This document shows positions 34,421 through 43,775 of a stretch of DNA of 64,000 nt, piece by piece. Position numbers and translations under genes: made by a program. Numbering within the stretch: position 1 is the stretch's first letter; every line of letters begins with the position of its first letter. Source of the DNA: Marinobacter sp. SS21 (GTDB lineage Bacteria; Pseudomonadota; Gammaproteobacteria; Pseudomonadales; Oleiphilaceae). The stretch is taken from assembly GCF_028369065.1 (NCBI RefSeq), contig NZ_JAQNDA010000001.1, forward strand, positions 310,001 to 374,000, read 5' to 3'. The notes under the pieces are model-generated. The model was not told the origin of the DNA. It worked only from the letters and a program-made list of their open reading frames with translations, and ran no database searches.

Positions 34421-35362
34421 GTGGTGGATTGGATTACTTCGTCTGTGCTGGTGTGTGTCGCCGCCGTGGTACTCGACCGTTGTCTGGGGGAACCGGTCCG
34501 CTGGCATCCGCTGGTGGGATTCGGCGCACTCGCCAATGGCCTCGAGCAACGGCTGAACCGGGCTCGGGGAACGTCGGTCTGGCGCGGGGCGGTGGCGCTG
34601 GCGGTGCTGGTGGTGCCGATCGTGGTGGCGGTACAGGCCATGGCGTGGTGGCTGCCCCAGCCGTTGAATCTGCTGTTCGGCGTACTGGTGCTGTGGTCGG
34701 CGCTGTCGTTACGCGGTTTGACCGAGCACGGCGGCGCGGTTGCCGTACCGCTGGCGACAGGCAATCTGGGAGAGGCGCGGGCACGGGTTGGCTGGATCGT
34801 CAGTCGTCAGGCCTCAGCACTGGACGAAGCCGGTGTCGCGGCGGCGGCCACTGAGTCAATGCTGGAAAACGGTGCCGATGCGGTGTTCGCCAGCCTGTTC
34901 TGGTTCTTGCTGGCGGGGCCGGCCGGGGTGGTGGCGCACCGCCTGATCAACACCCTGGATGCGATGTGGGGCTATCGGAACGACCGGTTTCTGCGCTTTG
35001 GCCGGGTAGCGGCAAGGCTGGATGATGTCGTGAACTGGCTGCCGGCCCGGCTGACCGCCCTGACCTACACCCTGTTGGGCCGGCGTCGACTGGCCTGGCG
35101 TTGCTGGCGCAGCCAGGCTCCGGCCTGGGACAGCCCCAATGCCGGCCCGGTCATGGCCGCCGGGGCCGGTGCGCTGGGTGTCACCCTGGGTGGGCCGGCG
35201 CCCTATGCCGGTGGACTCAAGTCACGGCCACGGCTGGGTGAGGGCCCGGCACCGGATGCCGCCACCATTGGGCGAGCCATCGGTCTGATTCAGCGCGGCG
35301 TCTGCTTGTGGTTGCTGGTGCTGGCGGCTGGCGCGGCAGCGGCAGGCGTGCTGCCATGGTGA
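34421..35362 (+). CDS. cbiB: Adenosylcobinamide-phosphate synthase
   Basis: A 313-residue membrane enzyme (CbiB; CobD in the Pseudomonas naming) with several hydrophobic helices and the conserved blocks [42 protein letters not shown]... and [15 protein letters not shown]. It attaches aminopropanol (phosphate) to adenosylcobyric acid. The start is GTG at 34421 with AGGAA 8 bases upstream. Its stop overlaps the start of the decarboxylase gene by 7 bases, giving a coupled pair that makes the aminopropanol linker and adds it. Confidence 0.95.
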   Translation: MVDWITSSVLVCVAAVVLDRCLGEPVRWHPLVGFGALANGLEQRLNRARGTSVWRGAVALAVLVVPIVVAVQAMAWWLPQPLNLLFGVLVLWSALSLRGLTEHGGAVAVPLATGNLGEARARVGWIVSRQASALDEAGVAAAATESMLENGADAVFASLFWFLLAGPAGVVAHRLINTLDAMWGYRNDRFLRFGRVAARLDDVVNWLPARLTALTYTLLGRRRLAWRCWRSQAPAWDSPNAGPVMAAGAGALGVTLGGPAPYAGGLKSRPRLGEGPAPDAATIGRAIGLIQRGVCLWLLVLAAGAAAAGVLPW

Positions 35363-36390
35363 GGTCGGATCCGCCCGCCCACGGCGGGCGCCTGAACCAG
35401 GCGGCGCGCCGTTGGGGCATTCCCCGTGAGCAATGGCTCGACCTGTCCACCGGCATTAATCCGAATGGCTGGCCGGTACCCTCAGTTCCGGAGGTGGTTT
35501 GGCAGCGGTTGCCGGAAGAGGATGACGGCCTGGCGGCCGCCATTCGTGGCTGGACCGGCGCGCCGGAGGCGGCGGTCTGCATTCCGGTGGCCGGCAGCCA
35601 GGCGGCGATTCAGGCCCTGCCGGAGTTGCGGGCACGGTGTCGGGTGGGCGTGCCGCATCCGGGCTACCAGGAGCACCGTCATGCCTGGCAGGTGGCTGGC
35701 CATAGGGTCCGACGGCTGGCGATCGAAGACATGATGGCGGGCGAGGCCTGGCTGGACGAGCTGGATGTACTGGTTTGGATCCAGCCCAACAACCCCACCG
35801 GGGTGGGCATCGAGCCGGCCCGGTTGTTGTCCTGGTATCGACGACTGGCAGCCCGGGGCGGCTGGTTGGTGGTGGATGAGGCGTTTGCCGAGGGCCTGGA
35901 TTCGCTCAGCCTTGCCCAGTGGGCGGGACAGCCCGGATTGGTGATCCTCAAATCCCTGGGCAAGTTCTATGGCCTGGCCGGTCTGCGGGCCGGAGCGGCA
36001 TTGACCGATCCTCACCTTGGCGACGGCTTGAGTCGCCGCCTCGGCCCCTGGGCGCTGAGCGGGCCAGCCCGTTACCTGATGGCTCAGGCCATTGCCGACC
36101 GGCCCTGGCAGGATCAGGCAGTGGCAAGGCTTTGGCGTGACAGTGAGCGCTTGCAAACCCTGTTGGCTGCCCAGGGCATGGCGCCAGCGGGTGGCAGCCT
36201 GTTGTTCCAGTATGTGCGCCACCCGCGCGCCGGAGTCTTGGCGGAGGCGCTGGCCGAGCATGGCATCCTGGTGCGGGTCTTTGACCAGCCGCCGGCCCTG
36301 CGTTTTGGCTTGCCGGCAACGGAAGCCCAGTGGCACCGTTTATCGGCAACCCTGACCAAGGTCATTGACCGATTAATCGCCAGTTGGTAG
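35356..36390 (+). CDS. cobD: L-threonine-O-3-phosphate decarboxylase
   Basis: A 344-residue PLP enzyme of the fold-type I aminotransferase family (CobD of Salmonella, CobC of Pseudomonas). Seen: [30 protein letters not shown] and [17 protein letters not shown] with the PLP lysine. It supplies (R)-1-amino-2-propanol O-phosphate for CbiB. The start at 35356 overlaps the cbiB stop; the frame is open for 16 codons upstream inside cbiB. The cobalamin riboswitch begins shortly after its stop, so this pair is not under that riboswitch. Confidence 0.94.
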   Translation: MVRSDPPAHGGRLNQAARRWGIPREQWLDLSTGINPNGWPVPSVPEVVWQRLPEEDDGLAAAIRGWTGAPEAAVCIPVAGSQAAIQALPELRARCRVGVPHPGYQEHRHAWQVAGHRVRRLAIEDMMAGEAWLDELDVLVWIQPNNPTGVGIEPARLLSWYRRLAARGGWLVVDEAFAEGLDSLSLAQWAGQPGLVILKSLGKFYGLAGLRAGAALTDPHLGDGLSRRLGPWALSGPARYLMAQAIADRPWQDQAVARLWRDSERLQTLLAAQGMAPAGGSLLFQYVRHPRAGVLAEALAEHGILVRVFDQPPALRFGLPATEAQWHRLSATLTKVIDRLIASW

Positions 36391-36403
36391 CCTGCGCGCG
36401 ATT

Positions 36404-36610
36404 TCAGGTGCTTCCCGGGTAACGCCGCCCGGGAGTGAAACGGGAAGCCGGTGACACTCCGGCGCTGCCCCCGCAACGGTAATTGAGTCAAAGATGGTCT
36501 AACGCGCCACTGTGCCGCAGGGAATCCAACCGATTTCCAAGCATGGGAAGGTGACCATCCGGAAACCCGCGGGTTTCGCTCATAAGCCCGGAGACCGGCC
36601 TGGAATACGA
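36404..36610 (+). promoter_or_regulatory. Cobalamin riboswitch (AdoCbl class)
   Basis: The leader between cobD and btuB shows the expected elements in order: AGGTGCTTCCCGGG (P2 side), the conserved GGGAAGCCGGTG at about 36432-36443, CTGCCCCCGCAACGGT, the B12-box-like GCCACTGTGCCGC at about 36506-36518, and the closing AAGCCCGGAGACCGGCC at 36584-36600. The whole gap 36391-36810 is 420 bases; after the aptamer comes a 200-base leader with a GTGGCC / GGCCAC hairpin (36623-36645) and no T-run terminator, so translational control or Rho is more likely than an intrinsic terminator. It should repress the btuB-cobN-btuFCD operon when cobalamin is plentiful. Confidence 0.96.
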
Positions 36611-36810
36611 ACCCCAATCGACGTGGCCCCGCTGTTGGCGGCCACCCTCGGGTGTTCATGACACCAGACGCTGCGGTGGGCAGTGGTGGTGGGTGAAACC
36701 GGCCAGCACCATCCTACGCCACAGCAGTCTCCGCCCACCGACCGCAACAGCCGCAGCACCCCCAAGAATCGCCGTGCGGGTGCGCACGGGATGCAAGCGA
36801 GCTGTTGATT

Positions 36811-38679
36811 ATGTCTGCTACCAAAAAGTTGCCGGCCCAGGTTTTGACCGGTTGTTCCTCCTCTTTGTTGCTGTCTTCGTCTGTGTTGCTGTCGACGGCT
36901 GCGCTGGCGGCCGAACCGGAGGCAAGTGTTCCTGAACTGGACACCATCGTGGTCACCGGCACCGCCGGTCCACTGACCATTGGCGAGAGTCTGTCGTCGG
37001 TCACCGTCATCAAGGAAGATGAAATCCGCGCCCAGAACCCGTCCGAACTGCAGGACCTGCTGCGGGGCCAGCCAGGGATAGACGTGGTCACTAACGGTTC
37101 GTTCGGCAAGCAAACCAGCGTATTCACCCGTGGTACCGCCAGTGATTCCACCGTGTTCCTGCTGGACGGCGTGCGCCTGCGCTCAGCCACCAGCGGTGGC
37201 GCGCCGTGGCAGTTTGTACCGGTGGAACTGGTGGAGCGGGTGGAAATCGTGCGCGGCCCTCGCAGTTCCCTGTATGGAGCCGATGCGGTGGGCGGCGTGA
37301 TCCAGGCCTTCACCGTTGATCCCCAGCCCGGCCATCACGGTTGGGTGGAGGCGGCCGCCGGCAACTTCGATACTCAGCGTGTCAATGTTGGCGTAGCCGC
37401 CAGCAGCGAGCGGACCCGCATCAGCCTGAACGGCGTGCACAAAGAATCCGATGGCGCGCCGGTGGTGGAAGGCGGCGATGACCGGGGTTATCGCAATTCC
37501 GCCGGCGTCGCCCGGCTGGTGCATGAATTCGACAACGGTGGCGAGGCGGCACTGGTGCTGCTGGAGTCCCAGGGCAACACCGAGTTTGACGGCGGCAACA
37601 CCGACTTCATGATCCGCACCTTCGGCTTCCGCCTGGACGCACCGCTGAGCGACTACTGGCGAACGGCGGTCCAGCTCGCCGAAGCCCGCGATGAGCAGGA
37701 AACCTTCGGCAGTTTCTCAGATTCGACCTTCAACACCCTGACCCGGTCCGCGCGCTGGGAAAACACACTGACCCTGGATGTCCACGAATGGGTACTGGGG
37801 GCAGAACTCCAGGACGAACAGGTCAAGAGCACCACCGATTTCGATGAGAACAGCCGCTCCAACGGCGCTCTGTTCACCCAGCTGCGGCTGCATTTCGGGC
37901 CCACCGATGTGCAACTGAGCCTGCGCGGCGACGACAACGAGGCCTACGGCAAGAACGAAACCGGCGGACTCGCGCTGGGCCACTCGATCGACCGTTCCCA
38001 CCGTGTTCGGGCCAGCTACGGCTCCTCGTTCCGGGCGCCGACCTTCAACGACCTGTACTGGCCCTTCCAGAATTTCGGCACCAGCTCTTTCACCGGTAAC
38101 CCGGATCTGGCGCCAGAAAAGGCGGACGCCTACGAACTGGGCGCCAGCGGCAGCTACGACCACTGGTACTGGGACCTGGCGCTGTACCAGATGGACATTG
38201 AGAACCTGATCGAGCTGCAGTTCGATATTCCCACCCTGACCCTGTCGCCGCAGAACGTCAGCGAAGCCCGTATCCGCGGCGCCGAACTCAGCGGCGGCCT
38301 GGCAATGGATGACTGGCGGGTGAATGCCTCAGTGGCGGTGACCGATCCCCGCGACGAGGCCACCGACAAGCGTCTGCGCCGGCGCAGCAGCCACTCGGCG
38401 CGGCTCGATGTGGATCGCGCCATCGCCAACTGGTCCGTGGGCGGCAGTGTGGCGGCCTATGGTTACCGCTACGACGATGCCGCCAACGATAAGCGCCTGC
38501 CGGGCTACGGCACCCTGGATCTGCGCGCCAGCTGGACGTTCGCGGAGGATTGGAGCACCCGGCTGACCGTGGCCAATGTGTTCGATAAGGAGTACGCCAC
38601 CGCCGAGCGTTTCGATGGCACCGATTTTGTGGCCGCCGGCCGTACCGCGCTGTTGTCCGTACGCTACGATTTTCGCTAA
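36811..38679 (+). CDS. btuB: TonB-dependent cobalamin receptor
   Basis: A 622-residue outer-membrane receptor: signal peptide to about residue 34 (LLSTAALA|AEP), TonB box ELDTIVVTG, plug domain (SVTVIKEDEIRAQNPSELQ, FLLDGVRLR, VERVEIVRGPRSSLYGADA) and a 22-strand type barrel ending LLSVRYDFR. It is preceded by the cobalamin riboswitch, which identifies the ligand class. The ATG at 36811 has a poor ribosome-binding site, as often seen when a riboswitch controls translation. Only 3 bases separate its stop from the cobN start. Confidence 0.94.
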   Translation: MSATKKLPAQVLTGCSSSLLLSSSVLLSTAALAAEPEASVPELDTIVVTGTAGPLTIGESLSSVTVIKEDEIRAQNPSELQDLLRGQPGIDVVTNGSFGKQTSVFTRGTASDSTVFLLDGVRLRSATSGGAPWQFVPVELVERVEIVRGPRSSLYGADAVGGVIQAFTVDPQPGHHGWVEAAAGNFDTQRVNVGVAASSERTRISLNGVHKESDGAPVVEGGDDRGYRNSAGVARLVHEFDNGGEAALVLLESQGNTEFDGGNTDFMIRTFGFRLDAPLSDYWRTAVQLAEARDEQETFGSFSDSTFNTLTRSARWENTLTLDVHEWVLGAELQDEQVKSTTDFDENSRSNGALFTQLRLHFGPTDVQLSLRGDDNEAYGKNETGGLALGHSIDRSHRVRASYGSSFRAPTFNDLYWPFQNFGTSSFTGNPDLAPEKADAYELGASGSYDHWYWDLALYQMDIENLIELQFDIPTLTLSPQNVSEARIRGAELSGGLAMDDWRVNASVAVTDPRDEATDKRLRRRSSHSARLDVDRAIANWSVGGSVAAYGYRYDDAANDKRLPGYGTLDLRASWTFAEDWSTRLTVANVFDKEYATAERFDGTDFVAAGRTALLSVRYDFR

Positions 38680-38682
38680 GCC

Positions 38683-41600
38683 ATGAAGTTGCGTCTGATC
38701 TACCGTGCTATGACCGCGGTGGCCCTGAGCGTGCTGTCGCTCTGGGTCAACGCGGCTACCATCGTCGGGGTGATTTCCGATCGTTCCGCGGCCGAACTTG
38801 CCGCCGGCGCCCATCAGCTGCTGGAACAGTATCCGGACCACCGGGTGGCCCTGCGCACGCCGGAGCAACTGGCGCTGCTGGGCGACAACGAACTGGGTTC
38901 GTTGCTGCAATCGGCCGACGCGCTGTTGCTGGCGGCGGTGTTCGGCGATCAGGTGGAGCGGCTGCAACGGCGGGTGGATGCCCTGCTGGCGCAGCGCGAC
39001 CTACCGGTGCTGGCCATCAACAGTGATCGCCGTCTGGTGCGGCTGTCCCGGCTCGATGGCCGCTCGCCCTTTGCCGGGTTGGAGGCCGATGCCTTGAGCC
39101 AGGTGGTTGCCGCTCCGGACCCGGGCGTTGACGCCCGTACCCATCTGCGGGAGCAGCAGGCGCGTTTCCCCGGGCAAGCCCAATGGCTGCAAGGCCGGGC
39201 CTATTACCAGGGGCGGACGCCAGAGCACCTTAATCACATGATGCAGTGGCTACTCGCCAGGGCGGGAGCGAACATGACTGTTCCGGCTCCGAGCCCGCGC
39301 GCCGCCATTCGCTACTACCGGCGCGGGCAGGCCAGCGCCGGCGCCGGCGACCTGAAACTGGAGGCCGGCCCGGCGGTGGTGTTGCTGGATCTGGACAGCG
39401 GCGACCGTCCCGGTGACCGGGATCTGCTGGACCAGGCCTGCTTCCAGCTGGAACGGCGGAACATCCAGTGCTTCGCCATCCTCGCCCGTTGGGGAGGTGC
39501 CAGCCTGCAAGCGCTGACCGATTTGCCCGCGACTCTCGGTCCGGCCACCCTGGCCGGGCTGGTCAGCCTGCAGGATTTCGTGGTCGGCGGCGGTGAAGGT
39601 CGCGAGCAGGTGAACGACGTCTTGTCCCGGCTTAACGTTCCGGTGATCAAGGGACTGCGGTTGTCGGATCGCACCGAAAGCCAGTGGCGTTTGTCGGTGG
39701 ATGGCGTGCCCTCGGATTCCGTGCACTACCAGCTGGCCATGCCGGAGTTGCAGGGCGTCAGCCAGCCGATGGCCTTGTCGGTGGCCAAGCCTCCGGTCAT
39801 CGACGAGCGTACCGGCGTCCGCCTCAGTCTCACCATGCCGGTGCTGGACCGGGTAGTGGCGCTGGCGGATCGGCTCCATAACTGGCACCAGCTGCAGCTG
39901 AAGGACAATGCCGACAAGCGGATTGCGCTGATCTACTACAATCACCCTCCGGGCCGTCAGAACGTTGGCGCCGATGCCCTGGATGTGCCTGCCTCGCTGC
40001 TGGAAATGCTGCGCTGGCTCAAGGCCGAGGGCTATCGGACCGGACCGCTGCCGGAATCGCCGAAGGCGTTGCTGACGATGATTCAGCAGCGAGGTGTGAG
40101 CCTGCCGGATGATCCCCGTTCGCTCCGCCAGATGGCGCCCCTGGTGGCATCAATGGCAGCGCCGGCCTATCGGGCCTACTACGCCAGCCTGCCAGCGGTG
40201 GTGCGAGCCGAAATGGAGGATGGCCCCCTGGGTTACCTGCATCAGCGGCTGGAAGAAGCCTTCGCGGCGGGTGAACATGACATCGCCCTGGGCTTGCTGG
40301 ATCGCGGTGCCCGGGATCTCCACCACCTGCTGGAAAACCACCAGCATCCGGCCCGGGATCGGGCCGTGGCGCTGCTGAACGAGTACGAGGCGTTTTGGCA
40401 GCAGCGGCTCAACGAAGGCGGCGGCCGCGCAGACGTCGTGAACGCCCGTGATGCGTTGCTGGCGACGGGCTTTCCCGGCCTGTCGGGCTGGGGAGCGGCG
40501 CCCGGCCGTTCGATGGTGGTGGACGACGAACTGATCTTCCCGGGCCTGCGGTTCGGCAACATCTTTGTCGGGCCGCAGCCACCGCGGGGCTGGGAGGTGG
40601 ACGAAGAACTGCTGCACGCCAACACCACGTTCCCGCCGACCCACCAGTATGTCGGCTTCTATTATTGGCTGCGGGAGCATTTCCAGGCCGACGCCCTGGT
40701 GTACACCGGTCGTCATTCCACCCGGGAGTTCCTGCCCCGGCGCCGCGCCGGGCTCACCTCGGACGACTACCCCGAGTTGCTGGGCGGTAACCTGCCGCTG
40801 ATCTACCCCTACATCGTGGATGGCGTGGGCGAGGGCATTCAGGCCAAACGTCGGGCCCTGGCGGTGATGATCAGTCATCTGACGCCTCCGCTGGCGGTGA
40901 CCGAGCTGTACGACGAACTGCTGGAGATTCGCCAGCTGGTGGAAACCTGGGAAGCGGCGGTGGAGCCCAACAGCCCGACCCGGGAGCGGGCGGTGGAACT
41001 ACTGCGCCAGAAAATCAGCCAGCTCAATCTGACCGATGCCATCGAGGCGGAGATTGCCAGTGAGTCCGGGCTGGCCCGGGATCAGGTGTCGCTGGATGAG
41101 ATCTCTGAGGAGCTGCTGGTACACGAGGCCGGACATTACGTCACCGACGTCCAGGAGCAGTTCATGCCCCTGGGGCTGCATGTGTTTGGCAAGGACTGGA
41201 GTCGGGAGGCCCTGGACACCATGCTGGAGTCCATGACCAACGAGGCCGATGCGCCCCGGCTGCTGTGGGAGCAACGGCTGGCGGCATCGCCGGCGTCGGA
41301 AAAGGCCAGCTTCCTGGCGGGCCTGAACGGGCGTTTCGTCCGCCCCGGGCACGGCAACGATCCGCTGCGCACGCCGGAAGTACTGCCTACCGGCCGTAAT
41401 TTCCACGCCCTGTCCGGTGACCTGATTCCCACCCGGGTGGCCTGGTCGCTGGCCGAGGAACTGGCGGCGGAGGCCCGTTCCCAGGATCGCCAGCATGACG
41501 ATGGCAGCGAAGCCCTGGTGTTGTGGGCGTCGGACACCGTCCGCGACGAAGGCGTGATGGTGGCCTTCGGCCTGAATTTGTTGGGCATCAAGCCGGTGTG

Positions 41601-42882
41601 GAATTCCCGCGGCATCGTCAAAGGCCTGGAACGGTTGCCGGTGGGTGCCGGCACGCCGCGCCCGGAGCGCCGCGACGTGCTGTTCACCACCTCCGGGCTG
41701 TTCCGGGATCTGTACGAGAATCAGCTGATCTGGCTGGATCAGGCGGTGTTGCTGGCGCTGGCCGGCTCCGCCGACACCATCCGCCGTGACCATCCGCAAT
41801 TGGCGCCCGCGCTCGACCAGGCGCTGGCCGGGCTGGCCGACGGCATGGCGCGCGGCGGTGCCGAATCGCTGGCCAGCAACCGGGTGGCCGCACGCTGGGT
41901 GGCGGATACCTCCGCGCTGCTGGCGGCGGGCACCCGGGCCGATGAGGCCGGTCCACTGGCGGCCTTGCGGGTGTTCGGTACCGCCCCGGGGGCTTATGGC
42001 GCCGGTGTGAACCGGCTGGCGACCCGTTCCGGGGCCTGGGAAAGCCGCGAGCAGCTCGGTCGTGCCTACCGCCGCCGCATGGGCCATGCCTACGGCAGCG
42101 GGCGTTCCGGCGAGGCCGAGCATCAGGCGTTTGATCGTCTGCTGGCACGGGTGGAGCGCACCTACCTGGGCCGCGCCAGCCACCTGTACGGCCTGCTCGA
42201 TAACGACGATGGCTTCGACTACCAGGGCGGCCTGTCCAACGCGGTCGAGCACGTTCGCGGCGAGGCGCCGGACAACCGGGTGCTGCAGTATGCCAACCCG
42301 AAAGCACCGAAAGTGGAGAGCCTGCAGCGGGCGTTGCTGGTAGAGCTGCAGTCCCGTAATCTCAACCCCCAGTGGATCAAGCCCTTGATGGATCACGATT
42401 ACGCCGGTGCCCGCACCATGGGCAGCGATTTTCTCGACAACCTCTGGGGCTGGCAGATCACCAGTCCGCAGGTGGTGAAGTCGTGGGTGTGGGATGAGGT
42501 CAACCAGGTCTACTTCCAGGATCGTCACAACATCGGACTGGCTGAGTTCCTGGCCGAGGACAATAATGTCCACGTTAAAAGCCACATGCAGGCCACCGCG
42601 CTGTTGGCGGCGCAACGGGGGTACTGGGAGACGAGCGGGCTGACCCTGGAGCCGCTGGTACGGGACTTTGCCCAGAGCATCATCGAGCACGGCCTGCCCG
42701 GCAGCGGCCACACGCGGCCGGACCATCCGCTGATGGACTGGGTGTCGGAACAACTCGATCCGGCCCTACAGGAAGCCTTTGACAATGCCCGGCGCGGCGG
42801 TGCGCCGCTCGAAGCCGTGCCCCTGCAAAGCCAGGTGTGCGGCCGGGCCAACAACCAGTCGGAACTATGCCAAGCACACTGA
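38683..42882 (+). CDS. cobN: CobN-like chelatase with a signal peptide
   Basis: A 1399-residue CobN/magnesium-chelatase H-type protein. The first 24 residues (MKLRLIYRAMTAVALSVLSL...VNA) form a typical signal peptide, so the protein should be periplasmic, unlike the classical cytoplasmic cobaltochelatase subunit. CobN-type blocks include IALIYYNHPPGRQNVGADAL, GWGAAPG, HQYVGFYYWLREHFQADALV, YTGRHSTREFLP and MPLGLHVFGKDW. No CobS/CobT chelatase ATPase genes are in the window. It lies between btuB and btuF under the riboswitch, so it probably acts on incoming corrinoid or cobalt. An exported CobN-like protein, HmuS, removes iron from heme; the parallel is inference. Confidence 0.9.
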   Translation: MKLRLIYRAMTAVALSVLSLWVNAATIVGVISDRSAAELAAGAHQLLEQYPDHRVALRTPEQLALLGDNELGSLLQSADALLLAAVFGDQVERLQRRVDALLAQRDLPVLAINSDRRLVRLSRLDGRSPFAGLEADALSQVVAAPDPGVDARTHLREQQARFPGQAQWLQGRAYYQGRTPEHLNHMMQWLLARAGANMTVPAPSPRAAIRYYRRGQASAGAGDLKLEAGPAVVLLDLDSGDRPGDRDLLDQACFQLERRNIQCFAILARWGGASLQALTDLPATLGPATLAGLVSLQDFVVGGGEGREQVNDVLSRLNVPVIKGLRLSDRTESQWRLSVDGVPSDSVHYQLAMPELQGVSQPMALSVAKPPVIDERTGVRLSLTMPVLDRVVALADRLHNWHQLQLKDNADKRIALIYYNHPPGRQNVGADALDVPASLLEMLRWLKAEGYRTGPLPESPKALLTMIQQRGVSLPDDPRSLRQMAPLVASMAAPAYRAYYASLPAVVRAEMEDGPLGYLHQRLEEAFAAGEHDIALGLLDRGARDLHHLLENHQHPARDRAVALLNEYEAFWQQRLNEGGGRADVVNARDALLATGFPGLSGWGAAPGRSMVVDDELIFPGLRFGNIFVGPQPPRGWEVDEELLHANTTFPPTHQYVGFYYWLREHFQADALVYTGRHSTREFLPRRRAGLTSDDYPELLGGNLPLIYPYIVDGVGEGIQAKRRALAVMISHLTPPLAVTELYDELLEIRQLVETWEAAVEPNSPTRERAVELLRQKISQLNLTDAIEAEIASESGLARDQVSLDEISEELLVHEAGHYVTDVQEQFMPLGLHVFGKDWSREALDTMLESMTNEADAPRLLWEQRLAASPASEKASFLAGLNGRFVRPGHGNDPLRTPEVLPTGRNFHALSGDLIPTRVAWSLAEELAAEARSQDRQHDDGSEALVLWASDTVRDEGVMVAFGLNLLGIKPVWNSRGIVKGLERLPVGAGTPRPERRDVLFTTSGLFRDLYENQLIWLDQAVLLALAGSADTIRRDHPQLAPALDQALAGLADGMARGGAESLASNRVAARWVADTSALLAAGTRADEAGPLAALRVFGTAPGAYGAGVNRLATRSGAWESREQLGRAYRRRMGHAYGSGRSGEAEHQAFDRLLARVERTYLGRASHLYGLLDNDDGFDYQGGLSNAVEHVRGEAPDNRVLQYANPKAPKVESLQRALLVELQSRNLNPQWIKPLMDHDYAGARTMGSDFLDNLWGWQITSPQVVKSWVWDEVNQVYFQDRHNIGLAEFLAEDNNVHVKSHMQATALLAAQRGYWETSGLTLEPLVRDFAQSIIEHGLPGSGHTRPDHPLMDWVSEQLDPALQEAFDNARRGGAPLEAVPLQSQVCGRANNQSELCQAH

Positions 42883-43754
42883 CACGTATTGCAACGGCGG
42901 CCCTGCTCACGGCGGTCATGGCGGTGGCGCAGGCCGAGGTCTGTGCCCTCGATGACACTGGCCGGGAAATCTGTCTGCCGGCACCGGCACAGCGGATCGC
43001 TGCGCTGTCGCCCGGGGCCACCGAGCTGGTGTGGTCAGCCGGCGCCGGGGACCAGGTGGTGGCGGTCGTGGCGTTCAGCGACTACCCGCCCGCCGCCCGT
43101 GAGGTGACCTCGGTGGGCAGCCACACCCGGGTGGACCTGGAGCGGTTGCTGGCACTGAAGCCGGATCTGGTGATCGGATGGGTGACCGGCAATCCCCAGG
43201 AGCAGATTCGCACCCTCGAAACCCTGGGCCTGCCGGTGTTTGCCATCGAGCCCCGGGAATTCGAGGAGGTGTCATCGGTGATCGAGCGGCTGGCCCGGCT
43301 GGCGGGCACCGAGGTCGCCGGTAACGCCGAGGCGCAACGGTTCCGCGCCGGCATGGCTGAGTTGGCGACCCAATACAGTGGGCTTGCACCGGTGCCGGTG
43401 TTTTACCAGGTCTGGGACGAGCCGTTGATGACGGTGAACAACCAGCACCTGATTGGCAAGGTGGTCGCCCTGTGCGGCGGCGACAACGTGTTTGGCGCCC
43501 TGCCGCGGCTGGTGCCCCGCATTGGCGATGAAGCGGTACTGGAGGCGAACCCCGAGGCGATCCTGGCGGGTGGCATGGGGGAAGAGAACCCGGAATGGCT
43601 GGAGCGCTGGCGCGCCTACCCGAGCCTGCGGGCGACCGCCACCGGCAACCTGTTCTTCATCCCACCGTCGCTGATCCAGCGCCCGACGCCGCGGCTGCTG
43701 GACGGTGCCCGGCTGTTCTGCGAGAAACTGGAGATCGTCCGTGGGCGACGTTGA
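42867..43754 (+). CDS. btuF: Cobalamin-binding periplasmic protein
   Basis: A 295-residue substrate-binding protein with signal peptide (IATAALLTAVMAVAQA) and the class III fold of BtuF/FepB proteins: QRIAALSPGATELVWSAGAG, LLALKPDLVIGW, FYQVWDEPLMTVNNQHLIG. Its ATG at 42867 overlaps the cobN end by 16 bases. It delivers cobalamin to BtuCD. Order btuB-cobN-btuF-btuC-btuD makes a complete uptake system. Confidence 0.94.
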   Translation: MPSTLTRIATAALLTAVMAVAQAEVCALDDTGREICLPAPAQRIAALSPGATELVWSAGAGDQVVAVVAFSDYPPAAREVTSVGSHTRVDLERLLALKPDLVIGWVTGNPQEQIRTLETLGLPVFAIEPREFEEVSSVIERLARLAGTEVAGNAEAQRFRAGMAELATQYSGLAPVPVFYQVWDEPLMTVNNQHLIGKVVALCGGDNVFGALPRLVPRIGDEAVLEANPEAILAGGMGEENPEWLERWRAYPSLRATATGNLFFIPPSLIQRPTPRLLDGARLFCEKLEIVRGRR

Positions 43755-43775
43755 GCCATTGCCGGAGCTGGTCGC

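Noticed and set aside
40999..42753. 584-codon open frame opposite cobN
   Set aside because: Shadow of cobN; the plus-strand frame matches the CobN family throughout.
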